This document shows, piece after piece, positions 52,792-61,092 of a DNA stretch of 64,000 bases. Under the pieces are notes generated by a model that had not been told where the DNA came from, did not search any database, and was given only the letters and a program-made list of their open reading frames with translations. A program made the position numbers and the translations under genes. Origin of the DNA: CAIVAT01 sp037137455 (GTDB taxonomy: Bacteria > Bacteroidota > Bacteroidia > Bacteroidales > FEN-979); assembly GCA_037137455.1 (NCBI GenBank), contig JBAXKG010000006.1:34058-98057 (forward strand), in the 5' to 3' direction. Every line of letters starts with the position of its first letter. Position 1 is the first letter of the stretch.

Positions 52792-52862
52792 AATGGAGGT
52801 AAAACGGTAAAGTCGTTAAAAGGTAACTAAATTAGTCACTCGTCACTTATCATTGGTCACTT

Positions 52863-53360
52863 CTAAAGGTGTATTTTCTGCGCCAGTTCGATTGTATGGG
52901 TCGATGAATATCCTTTGGTAAGTTCTATGGTGACAACCTGTCCACCACGGGCTTTTACCACATCACTGCCAACAATCTCCTTGCCATCATAATCTTTTCC
53001 TTTCACCAGGATATCTGGCTGAACAAGCTTGATTATTTCCAGGGGAGTATCTTCGCCAAACAGAATCACAGCATCTACAAACGATAAAGCTGCAAGTGTG
53101 ATTGCGCGTGCTTCTTCGTTGTTGACCGGACGGTGGGCGCCTTTGATTTGGCGAACCGAGTCATCGGAGTTAAGACCAACGATCAGAATGTCGCCCATAT
53201 CGCGGGCTTTGGCCAGATATTCAACATGTCCGAGATGCAGTACATCAAAGCATCCATTTGAAAAAACGATACTTTTCTCTTTGAAACGCCATATTACAAT
53301 CTGTTTCTGGAGATGGTCCCAGGAAAAAATTTTTGACTTTATTATGCTAAGCCTTTCCAT
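52863..53360 (-). CDS. rfaE2: D-glycero-beta-D-manno-heptose 1-phosphate adenylyltransferase
   Basis: This 165-residue nucleotidyltransferase makes ADP-heptose for LPS core or glycans. The GCFDVLHLGHVEYLAKA motif contains the HxGH pair, and the C-terminal KGYSSTHTIELAQ segment takes the ISTT-like role. In many bacteria this domain is fused to the heptose kinase as HldE. Here it is separate, and no kinase partner is in the window. Its start overlaps the flippase-like gene by 14 bases. Confidence 0.94.
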   Translation of the reverse strand: MERLSIIKSKIFSWDHLQKQIVIWRFKEKSIVFSNGCFDVLHLGHVEYLAKARDMGDILIVGLNSDDSVRQIKGAHRPVNNEEARAITLAALSFVDAVILFGEDTPLEIIKLVQPDILVKGKDYDGKEIVGSDVVKARGGQVVTIELTKGYSSTHTIELAQKIHL

Positions 53361-54390
53361 TTGTTTGTTTGTTGAATGAAAGTAAAATCAATGAAATTCC
53401 ACCAACCAGCAGGATCATACCGGTTTGTGCAGTCCAGGCAATCCATCCCAATGCCAGTCCTGTGGGACGCGATATGCCATATAGCAAAAGTGTTTCCTGG
53501 ATAATAGCCGGATAGAGTCCAATACCTCCGGGTGTTATCATAATTCCAACGCTACCCAAAACAAGTGAAGAGAGGCCGGCGCCGAGACTAAGTGAACTGG
53601 TACTGGTGAAGCAAAGAAAGCAGACATAGAGCATGAAAAAATACAGAATCCATATTGTGAGGGAGTAAAAGATAAAAAGGCCTTGTTTCTTAATCAGGCT
53701 AAGCGATTTTAACCCTTCCCAAAATCCAAGTATCAGTTTTTTAAACCTATAAAAAGTGTTGGAAGAAGCGATCTTTTTTCGCATCAGGAAAATAAGGGAA
53801 ATAAAAATAATGGCTAATATTAATCCAGATAATATGAACATCCTGTTGAAAATCGGGTTTTGGAATTTTTCAGCCAGTTTAGGATATATGTTGGCAGAAA
53901 GATAGTGGCCGATAGTACTGGCTTGAGTTACTATCATAATCAAAAACAGCAGAAAAAAAATGATCATATCTATCGCCCTTTCAGTAATAACGGTGCCAAA
54001 AGATTTGTTGAAAGGGATATTCTCATAACGGGCAAGGATACCACACCGGGTTACTTCTCCCAGCCTGGGAAAAGCAAGGTTCGCAAAGTAACCGACCATC
54101 ACTGCAAAAAAGGTATTTTTCAACGATGGTTTGTAACCCATGGGTTCAAGAAAGAGCATCCACCGGAGCGAGCGTAAAATATGACTGAATATCCCCAATA
54201 CAACTGTAAGGATAACCCAGGAGTAATTCGCAACGCGGAAAGAGTGAAGAATCTGGCTACGTTCCAGGGGTGTCAGTCCGCGAAGCGAAAGCCAGATTAT
54301 AACTATACCCAGACCTAAGAATAGCGAAAATTTAATAAAAGTGATTACCGGGTTCTTCCGGGATATTTCTTCTGCTGGGATGGCAGTCAT
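53347..54390 (-). CDS. Flippase-like membrane protein (UPF0104/LPG synthase TM domain)
   Basis: This 347-residue integral membrane protein has about eight helices. The ATG at 54390 is chosen. The reading frame extends to 54444, but that part runs toward the hairpin repeat and lacks conservation. Conserved segments include LRSLRWMLFLEPMGYKPS, GYFANLAFPRLGEVTRCGILARYE and GGIGLYPAIIQETL. The family is named for the flippase domain of MprF. Its lipid substrate here is unknown. It is upstream of rfaE2, with overlap. Confidence 0.88.
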   Translation of the reverse strand: MTAIPAEEISRKNPVITFIKFSLFLGLGIVIIWLSLRGLTPLERSQILHSFRVANYSWVILTVVLGIFSHILRSLRWMLFLEPMGYKPSLKNTFFAVMVGYFANLAFPRLGEVTRCGILARYENIPFNKSFGTVITERAIDMIIFFLLFLIMIVTQASTIGHYLSANIYPKLAEKFQNPIFNRMFILSGLILAIIFISLIFLMRKKIASSNTFYRFKKLILGFWEGLKSLSLIKKQGLFIFYSLTIWILYFFMLYVCFLCFTSTSSLSLGAGLSSLVLGSVGIMITPGGIGLYPAIIQETLLLYGISRPTGLALGWIAWTAQTGMILLVGGISLILLSFNKQTNGKA

Positions 54391-54445
54391 TATCGTGTTT
54401 TTTAGTCGTTGGTGAGCATTTCTTTTGAATCCCCGCGAGCGCATT

Positions 54446-54465
54446 CCCCGCTGCTTGCGGCGGGG
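54446..54465. repeat. REP-like hairpin, copy 1
   Basis: CCCCGC and GCGGGG form a 6-bp stem around the loop TGCTTGCG. The same 20-base core, with a compensated base-pair change, recurs 60 bases downstream. Confidence 0.75.
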
Positions 54466-54498
54466 TTAGCGAGCAAAAATTCAAATTCCTATGGGATC

Positions 54499-54531
54499 GA
54501 AGAATCCTCGCTGCTTGCGGCGAGGTTCTTC
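54499..54531. repeat. REP-like hairpin, copy 2, with longer stem
   Basis: The core CCTCGC / GCGAGG encloses the same TGCTTGCG loop and is extended by GAAGAA / TTCTTC arms with one bulged T. Relative to copy 1, one C-G pair has become T-A on both arms, so pairing is kept. This covariation suggests selection on the folded form. Confidence 0.75.
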
Positions 54532-54619
54532 AATCAGCAAATGCGATGTAGGAGTTGGATTTACTGGCATCTCCTTCACGTCTTTGATATTATTGCCGGT
54601 TAATCACCCCAATGCAAAT

Positions 54620-55480
54620 TTATGAAAAAAGTTCAATGTTGTCGATCAGGCGGACATCGCCCATAAAAACAGCGGTAAATGCCACCGCTCGCTCTTTTTG
54701 ATGCCAGTTCTCGATTGGCAGAAGGCTGTCCTTGTCTCCGATTTCGAAATATTCAACCCGCAACTCCGGATTCTCCTGAATTTTTTTTACTGCCCATTCT
54801 TTCAATTCCTGAACCGGCAATTTTCCGGCTTTTTTTTTCACCATTAAAAGTATATGATAAATTTCTGGAGCGAGATTCCGTTCGGCTATGGTTAGCCGCA
54901 TGTTCCGCGAACTCATGGCCAACCCATCGAGTTCCCTGATAGTGTCACATGATATGATTTCGACCGGGAGATTCAGGGTTTTAACCATGTAACGGATAAT
55001 AGCCAGTTGCTGAAAATCCTTTTTCCCGAAATAGGCACGTGTTGGCTCAACGATGCCTAATAACTTCTTGACAACAATTGAGACTCCCTTAAAATGTCCG
55101 GGACGAAATTTGCCTTCCATTACTTTATCCAGTATACCGAATTCAATATCGAGACCGGTCGTTTCATAATCCGGGTACATCTCGTCATTATCGGGCGCGA
55201 ATAGCACATCACATCCAATTTCCTCCAGCATTTTTGCATCCGAAATCAGTGTGCGGGGATATTTTGCCAGGTCCTCCTTGTTATTAAACTGGATAGGATT
55301 GACAAAAATACTGCACACTGTGAGGTCATTCTCCATTTTCGAACGCTTTATCAAGGCCAGATGGCCCTGATGCAACGCTCCCATGGTTGGAACAAGTCCG
55401 ATACTTTTCCCAATATCCTTCAGTCCACGCAGGTAATCGCGTGTGTCTCTTATAGTGGTTATTTGCTTCATCGGCGTCAT
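54620..55480 (-). CDS. panC: Pantothenate synthetase
   Basis: This enzyme condenses pantoate and beta-alanine with ATP in CoA synthesis. The 286 residues show GLVPTMGALHQGHLALI with the HxGH motif, FVNPIQFN, FGKKDFQQ and MSSRN. A second ATG lies three codons in (55471) and cannot be ruled out. panB and panD are not in the window. It leads the panC-flippase-rfaE2-radA stretch. Confidence 0.97.
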   Translation of the reverse strand: MTPMKQITTIRDTRDYLRGLKDIGKSIGLVPTMGALHQGHLALIKRSKMENDLTVCSIFVNPIQFNNKEDLAKYPRTLISDAKMLEEIGCDVLFAPDNDEMYPDYETTGLDIEFGILDKVMEGKFRPGHFKGVSIVVKKLLGIVEPTRAYFGKKDFQQLAIIRYMVKTLNLPVEIISCDTIRELDGLAMSSRNMRLTIAERNLAPEIYHILLMVKKKAGKLPVQELKEWAVKKIQENPELRVEYFEIGDKDSLLPIENWHQKERAVAFTAVFMGDVRLIDNIELFS

Positions 55481-55576
55481 TAAGTCATGTTATGAAGATA
55501 TCTAAAGCGTATCAGCTGCAAAGTTGCAAAAAAAATATCCATTGAAATCTGGATTGACATGCGGATGTGGATAAAA

Positions 55577-56236
55577 TCATATTTCAACAATTTTATTCCT
55601 GATCGCATACTTGATCAGTTCGACTGTAGATTTAAGTTCGAGTTTTTTCATGATGTGGTTCTTGTGGGTTTCCACGGTACGGATACTGATATCGAGTTTA
55701 TCACTGATTTCCTTATTTATAGAACCTTCGGCAAAAAGTTTCAGGATCTCGATTTCACGTGGAGTGAGTGGAATGGGATCGCCCTGGGAAGCTATGTCCT
55801 CTTTTTTAGCCTTACGCACGTAACTTTTCAGCATAATGCGGGAAATGGAATCTGCAAAAAACTCCTCGCCTTCGTAAATAGCAACTATTGCACTCAGAAG
55901 CTCTTCGCGCGAAGTGTTCTTAGGCAGATATCCCTTTGCCCCGGCCTTTACCGAATTAAAAATAAAGTCCTCGTTGGTGTACATGGATAGTATCAGCACT
56001 CTGATTTTAGGATAATCAGCAGTGATGCGTTTCGTAATTTCAATACCGCTGGTATCAGGCAATGAGATATCAAGTATGAGGATATCGGGGGGCTCAATGG
56101 CAATTTTTTCGAAACACTCTTTTCCTGTTGAGGCCTCTCCAAGTATTATGATGTTTTCGGAACTCATCAATAACGACTTGATACCATCGCGAACAAGCTG
56201 GTGGTCATCCACGAGGAAAATCCTGATTGTTGACAT
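55577..56236 (-). CDS. NarL/FixJ-type response regulator
   Basis: This 219-residue two-component regulator has a receiver domain with D10/D11, phosphoacceptor D56 and a late Lys. The LuxR-type HTH (about 150-215; LTPREIEILKLFAEGSINKEISDKLDISIRTVETHKNHIMKKL) binds DNA. It overlaps the 3' end of its kinase by 32 bases, so the pair is almost certainly co-translated. The target genes are not evident. Confidence 0.95.
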   Translation of the reverse strand: MSTIRIFLVDDHQLVRDGIKSLLMSSENIIILGEASTGKECFEKIAIEPPDILILDISLPDTSGIEITKRITADYPKIRVLILSMYTNEDFIFNSVKAGAKGYLPKNTSREELLSAIVAIYEGEEFFADSISRIMLKSYVRKAKKEDIASQGDPIPLTPREIEILKLFAEGSINKEISDKLDISIRTVETHKNHIMKKLELKSTVELIKYAIRNKIVEI

Positions 56237-57272
56237 AAGGGATTATAGTTGGTATATTCACGTTAATTGTTGTGCCTTTGCCTGCAGCCGACCTGATTTC
56301 AATTTGTCCTTTAAGCAAACTAACCCGTTCGCGCATGTTATGTATTCCGTTGCCTCCTTCTTTTCCAACGATTTCAGGGGAAAACCCCTTCCCATCATCG
56401 CGTATCATAAGCGAAAGTTTATCAGCTTTCCTGACCAGGTTGACCCATACCTCGCTGGCTTCAGCATGTTTCACGATGTTGCTAAGCGCCTCCTGGGTTA
56501 AGCGATAGATGTAGGTTTGAATTTTTTTATCGAGTTTGTCAAAATCACCTTTAGCCTCGAAATGGATCTTTAATCCGCTGAGTTCTTCAGTATCAGCAAA
56601 GAGATTTCGAAAAGCAATTGCCGGTCCGAAGGCTTCAAGTACTGAAGGCATGAGGTTGTTCGAAATCCGGCGCACCTCATCGATAATCTGGTCAAGATAT
56701 TTCTTTAGCTCATGGATGGAGTTTTTAACCTCCTTCCCATCCTGGTACAATAAACTTTCCAACCTAAGCTTGATTGCTATGAGCAATTGGCCTATGCCAT
56801 CGTGCATCTCTCTTGAAAGGCGCTGTCGTTCAATCTCTTCTCCATCGATCACTGACCGCATGCGGCCGAAACGCTCCTGCTGAATTTCGCTGGTCTTTTC
56901 CCTGATGTGATGGGCCATGATGTTAAAGGATTCAGTCAAAAGACCGATTTCATCACGGGTGGTGACCGGAAGGTCACTGTCAAATTGTCCTTTTCCAATG
57001 TTGATGGTTGCATCTCTCAGTTTCGCCAATCGTTTTGTCACTTCTTTTAAAATGAAAAAAATTGTGCAGAAAAATAAAGCTGTCAATATCATGCTGAAAA
57101 AAAGGATCAGCAAGGTGTAGTATAAATTTACAGAATCCGGACTTAAGGCATCCCCGCTTTCGGGAATAATCCAGATTCGATGAAAGGCGATAATATTGAT
57201 CAGGATGATGGCAGCGAGAAAGGAGATAGCAAAATACAGCGCTAATTTCCCGCGCAAAAATATATTCTTCAT
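56205..57272 (-). CDS. NarX/DegS-like sensor histidine kinase
   Basis: This 355-residue membrane kinase has transmembrane helices at about 10-31 and 50-73. A short periplasmic stretch between them is too small for a sensor domain. A HAMP domain (about 75-130) follows, then HisKA_3 with LSREMHDGIGQLL, and HATPase (DDGKGFSPEI, GGNGIHNMRERV). It is the partner of the NarL-type regulator that follows. It is divergent from the M1 peptidase gene, with overlapping promoters. Confidence 0.94.
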   Translation of the reverse strand: MKNIFLRGKLALYFAISFLAAIILINIIAFHRIWIIPESGDALSPDSVNLYYTLLILFFSMILTALFFCTIFFILKEVTKRLAKLRDATINIGKGQFDSDLPVTTRDEIGLLTESFNIMAHHIREKTSEIQQERFGRMRSVIDGEEIERQRLSREMHDGIGQLLIAIKLRLESLLYQDGKEVKNSIHELKKYLDQIIDEVRRISNNLMPSVLEAFGPAIAFRNLFADTEELSGLKIHFEAKGDFDKLDKKIQTYIYRLTQEALSNIVKHAEASEVWVNLVRKADKLSLMIRDDGKGFSPEIVGKEGGNGIHNMRERVSLLKGQIEIRSAAGKGTTINVNIPTIIPYVNNQDFPRG

Positions 57273-57282
57273 GGCTTTTTAC

Positions 57283-57290
57283 TACTTTTG
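57283..57290 (+). promoter_or_regulatory. -7 promoter box for the M1 peptidase gene
   Basis: TACTTTTG matches TAnnTTTG, 34 bases before the ATG. It lies 10 bases from the minus-strand box of the kinase gene. Confidence 0.5.
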
Positions 57291-57300
57291 ACCCTGTGCG

Positions 57301-57308
57301 CAAACATA
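57301..57308 (-). promoter_or_regulatory. -7 promoter box for the histidine kinase gene
   Basis: TATGTTTG on the minus strand matches TAnnTTTG, 28 bases before the kinase ATG. Confidence 0.5.
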
Positions 57309-57324
57309 CTAAATTTATGCTTTT

Positions 57325-59688
57325 ATGCTGTTACATTTTCTAAGAGAAACACCCAATAAGATCTTCTTTGTTTTTGTCTGCATTATTTTGATACTTTTTG
57401 GGACCTCCGGCAAATTGTCATCACAGGAAAAAACTGTTTCCTATTATGCCGATCCGGCTTCAATTCCACCAGATCAGCCAATTTCCATAAAACATCTTAA
57501 AGCAGATATTAAATTTCAGCCAGAACAGAATATGGTTTTTGGAGCAGCTGAATTCACCTTTATCCCAAATCGATATAAAATCGATTCCATCGTTTTTTAT
57601 ACACCCGACTTTAAAATTTCCGGTGTAAAAATCAACAATATGGATGTACGATATCGACAATCTGGAACAAACCTGATTATATATCCTGAACCACAAGGCA
57701 GTTCGGAGCACGAAATGCAACATCCGGGAAGGCCAATTGGGACCATTTCTATTATATACACGGCTTCACCTCTCTCGGGCGCCATATATTTCATCGGATG
57801 GAGGCCTGAAGAAGCAGGCAAGCGCAGGCAGATCTGGGCGCATCGTCCGCATGGCTGGCTTCCGTACATGGATGGACGAATCACAATGGATATGTTCATC
57901 ACCTTTGATAATAAATACAAAGTATTCTCAAATGGAGAGCGGGTAGGGGTTCAGGAAAACCCGGATGGAACCAACACCTGGCATTATGCAATGAAAAAGG
58001 ATCATCCCTATTTCTCTACCGCTCTTGTTATTGGTGATTACGATTATAAAACATCAAAAACATCACGCGGAGTGCCACTTGAATACTGGTACTACTCCGA
58101 TCTTCCCGACAGGGTTGCCACGACTTATAAATACACCGAACTGATGTTCGATTTCTTCGAAAAGGATATGGGAGTTCCTTATCCCTACCAGGTTTACCGC
58201 GAAGCCCCTGTGATCGATTACATGTATGGCGCCATGGAGACTACTACCAGTACGGTGTTTGGTGATTATATGCTGATTGATCCCCGCGCCTGGTGGCAGC
58301 GAAATTATGTGAATGTAAATGCCCATGAACTGGCACACCAGTGGTTTGGGAATTGGGTGGCCCATTTTGTAAACCGCGATGTCTGGCTCACCGAAAGTTT
58401 CGGAACTTACTACGCCAAGATGTTTGAAAAAAATATCTATGGGGAAGATTATTACCAGAATATCCGAAACGATGAGATGTTACAGGCTTTTGATGCAGCA
58501 AAGAAAAACAATTTTCCAGTGGGCGGTTCCCAGGGAGGTGTGCAGCGGATCTACCAGAAGGGCTCGCTGGTGCTGGATATGCTGCGGGATTTGATGGGCG
58601 ATCGTGAATATAAAGATGCTGTCAGGCTCTACCTTGAAAAATATGGATTTGACTATGCAGAAACTAACGATTTCATACGGTGTGTATATAAAGCCACAGG
58701 TAAATCCTACAATTGGTTTTTCGATGAATGGATTTTAAGGGGAGGTGAGCCTGATTACAAAGTATCAGATTCAGTAGTCAACGATTCGCTGGGAAATCGC
58801 GCAACCATGTTCAAAGTATGTCAGGTGCAGGAAGTAAACGAATTGAATGGATTGTTTAAAATGCCTGTGATGTTTGAAGTACATTACATCGATGGTTCCT
58901 GCGACAGCAATAAAGTGTGGATTGAAAAAAAATATACGGAAGTAAAGATTCCAAACCTGCTAAAGAAACCGGTTGAATTTGTCCTTTTTGACCCAAACCG
59001 GAAAATCCTGAAAAAGACAACCTGGGAAAGAAGTTTCGAACGACTTTCAGCACAGGCTTTAAAAGCTAAAAACATGATTGACCGATATGATGCCTGGCTT
59101 GCCTTGCGCTCTGCGTCATTTGATAAAAAAGTGGAAATGCTGATTACAGCCTTTAAAAATGAATCTTTTTGGCTGATCAAATCTGAAATTCTCGGTCAAC
59201 TTGCCGTGGATAATTCTCCGGAGGTGATTGAGATTTTTCGCCAGGCATTGCGCGATAAAGATGCCAACGTACGAAAGGCAGCTTTGAGAAACCTGACCCC
59301 TTTACCCGATTTGTTGCAAAGCACCGTTGAAGGCTTGTTATACGATTCCAGCTACCTCAATGTTGAGTTGGCGCTAAGTTTACTTTGCTCATCATTCCCC
59401 AAAAACGTTAATTACTATCTTGAATTGACCAAAGATATGGATGGCTGGCGAGGCAAAAATATTAGGATGAAATGGCTCGAAGTTGCCATCAGCAATGGTA
59501 AAAATCAGTTTTTACCCGAACTCATCAGCTATTGCAGCCCGAAATTCGAATTTGAAACCAGGATTAATGCTTTTAATTTATTGAAAAAGCTCAATTACAG
59601 TGATGATGAAATGCGGAGCTATGCACAAGCTGCCAGCAAACACTGGAATTATAAGCTGAGTGGCGCCGCTAAGGAATACTTGAAATAA
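57325..59688 (+). CDS. M1 family metallopeptidase
   Basis: This 787-residue exported aminopeptidase-like protein has a signal/anchor at about 13-33, then the M1 N-terminal beta domain. The exopeptidase loop reads GAMET (302-306) where GAMEN is usual. The zinc site is HELAH (334-338) plus E357 in WLTESFG, so hydrolysis should be possible. The C-terminal part has HEAT-like repeats (about 600-700, DANVRKAALRNL). The MFS transporter gene follows closely. Its substrate preference is not known. Confidence 0.92.
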   Translation: MLLHFLRETPNKIFFVFVCIILILFGTSGKLSSQEKTVSYYADPASIPPDQPISIKHLKADIKFQPEQNMVFGAAEFTFIPNRYKIDSIVFYTPDFKISGVKINNMDVRYRQSGTNLIIYPEPQGSSEHEMQHPGRPIGTISIIYTASPLSGAIYFIGWRPEEAGKRRQIWAHRPHGWLPYMDGRITMDMFITFDNKYKVFSNGERVGVQENPDGTNTWHYAMKKDHPYFSTALVIGDYDYKTSKTSRGVPLEYWYYSDLPDRVATTYKYTELMFDFFEKDMGVPYPYQVYREAPVIDYMYGAMETTTSTVFGDYMLIDPRAWWQRNYVNVNAHELAHQWFGNWVAHFVNRDVWLTESFGTYYAKMFEKNIYGEDYYQNIRNDEMLQAFDAAKKNNFPVGGSQGGVQRIYQKGSLVLDMLRDLMGDREYKDAVRLYLEKYGFDYAETNDFIRCVYKATGKSYNWFFDEWILRGGEPDYKVSDSVVNDSLGNRATMFKVCQVQEVNELNGLFKMPVMFEVHYIDGSCDSNKVWIEKKYTEVKIPNLLKKPVEFVLFDPNRKILKKTTWERSFERLSAQALKAKNMIDRYDAWLALRSASFDKKVEMLITAFKNESFWLIKSEILGQLAVDNSPEVIEIFRQALRDKDANVRKAALRNLTPLPDLLQSTVEGLLYDSSYLNVELALSLLCSSFPKNVNYYLELTKDMDGWRGKNIRMKWLEVAISNGKNQFLPELISYCSPKFEFETRINAFNLLKKLNYSDDEMRSYAQAASKHWNYKLSGAAKEYLK

Positions 59689-59689
59689 A

Positions 59690-59713
59690 TGACGGGTGAC
59701 GAATGACGAGTGA
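59690..59713 (+). repeat. Short TGACG/GTGAC tandem-like repeat
   Basis: TGACGGGTGACGAATGACGAGTGA lies between the M1 stop and the MFS start and consists of imperfect 7- to 10-base units. A similar stretch is found on the minus strand between rfaE2 and radA (52835-52862). Confidence 0.5.
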
Positions 59714-59718
59714 AGATT

Positions 59719-60972
59719 ATGACTGGTAAGCAAAAAATATTGACGCGTACGGTACTGCTGGTATCTTTCGTGAGCCTTTTTACGGATGTGGCCAGCGAAA
59801 TGCTTTATCCCATCATGCCGGTATACCTGAAATCGATTGGCTTCTCTGTCTTATTGATTGGCATTCTTGAAGGGTTTGCTGAAGCCACTGCCGGTTTGAG
59901 CAAAGGCTATTTCGGTCATCTGTCAGACACCTGGCAAAAAAGGGTTCCATTCATTCGCGCCGGTTATTCATTAAGCGCCCTTTCCAAACCCATGATGGCT
60001 CTTTTTACATTTCCTGTCTGGATCTTTTTTGCCCGTACCCTCGACCGCTTTGGCAAAGGCATACGTACCAGCGCCCGCGATGCCATGCTCAGCGATGAAA
60101 CCACAAAGGAACACAAAGGAAAAGTGTTTGGCTTTCACCGGTCAATGGATACCATCGGGGCTGCCATCGGTCCTGTTCTGGCTTTGATCTTCCTCTATTT
60201 TTATCCCGGCCAATACAAATGGATGTTTTTCATTGCCTTTTTTCCGGGACTCATCGCCATTGGCCTTACATTCTTGTTAAAGGATAAAACCAAAGAGGTA
60301 TCGGGAAGTAAAGCCCCTCTCTCAGGCCCCTCAGTTCCAAATTCACCCGCTTACCCTTTTACTCGTTTACCAGCCGGTGTTGGATTTTTCTATTACCTCA
60401 GATACTGGCGAAAAGCTTCTCCTGCTTTCAGGTACCTGGTGGGTGGGCTGCTGTTCTTTGCGCTGTTCAATAGCTCTGATGCCTTTTTGCTACTGGCTTT
60501 AAAGGAACAACATCTTTCGGATACTATGATGATCGGCGTATATATATTTTATAATATGGTATACGCATTGTTTTCATATCCCATCGGAATATTAGCCGAT
60601 AAGATCGGATTGAAAACAATGTTAATTGCAGGATTTTTAATTTTTTCCATTGTCTATTCCGGAATTGGATTTGCCTCTTCAATATTCGTATTCGGATGCC
60701 TGTTTTTTCTTTACGGGATTTATGCAGCCTGTACAGAGGGAATTTCAAAAGCGCTTATTTCAAACCTGGCCGCAAAATCTGAAACTGCTACTGCAATTGG
60801 ATTTTACAATAGTGCAGCCAGCATATGCACTCTTATTGCAAGTAGTCTTGCCGGAGTTCTCTGGTATACCATCGGACCCCGTGCCATGTTCCTGATTTCA
60901 GGTGTTGGGGTTTTCGGGGTAGTTTGCTATTTGGTGTTGGCATTTCGGCTGAAAAGTGTCAGGATGCAGTAA
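59719..60972 (+). CDS. Major facilitator superfamily transporter
   Basis: This is a 12-helix transporter of 417 residues from the ATG at 59719. An in-frame GTG at 59710 sits inside a short repeat and is less likely. The first loop contains SEMLYPIMPVYLKSIGFSV, a DRFGKGIRTSARDAMLSD segment follows helix 3, and a longer central loop lies at about 195-230. Close relatives are annotated as drug or unknown-substrate exporters. The substrate is not predicted. It follows the M1 peptidase gene by about 30 bases, which could hint at peptide handling, but that is speculative. Confidence 0.88.
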   Translation: MTGKQKILTRTVLLVSFVSLFTDVASEMLYPIMPVYLKSIGFSVLLIGILEGFAEATAGLSKGYFGHLSDTWQKRVPFIRAGYSLSALSKPMMALFTFPVWIFFARTLDRFGKGIRTSARDAMLSDETTKEHKGKVFGFHRSMDTIGAAIGPVLALIFLYFYPGQYKWMFFIAFFPGLIAIGLTFLLKDKTKEVSGSKAPLSGPSVPNSPAYPFTRLPAGVGFFYYLRYWRKASPAFRYLVGGLLFFALFNSSDAFLLLALKEQHLSDTMMIGVYIFYNMVYALFSYPIGILADKIGLKTMLIAGFLIFSIVYSGIGFASSIFVFGCLFFLYGIYAACTEGISKALISNLAAKSETATAIGFYNSAASICTLIASSLAGVLWYTIGPRAMFLISGVGVFGVVCYLVLAFRLKSVRMQ

Positions 60973-61036
60973 CAGTCTCATTTACGCACAGTCACTTTTA
61001 TTATTTTAGGCGCTAATCTGCATTTCGTAATACAAA

Positions 61037-61067
61037 AAAATCCCCGGCATTGCTGCACGGGGATTTT
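61037..61067 (-). terminator. Rho-independent terminator of the LruC-domain gene
   Basis: A 10-bp stem (AAAATCCCCG / CGGGGATTTT) with an 11-base loop has a run of seven T on the minus strand. It lies 25 bases past the LruC gene stop. Confidence 0.85.
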
Positions 61068-61092
61068 AACCCACAGAAAACAAAAGCTCTTA

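Larger units (their letters stand above)
54391..54619. other. Intergenic region holding two hairpin repeats, 229 bp
   Basis: The gap between panC and the flippase-like gene contains the paired repeats at 54446-54465 and 54499-54531. The rest shows no ORF and no promoter box. It is probably within the transcript running from panC. Confidence 0.6.

Noticed and set aside
54391..54444. Longer start for the flippase-like gene
   Set aside because: The additional 18 residues are basic, unlike a membrane-protein start in this family, and begin right beside the hairpin repeat.
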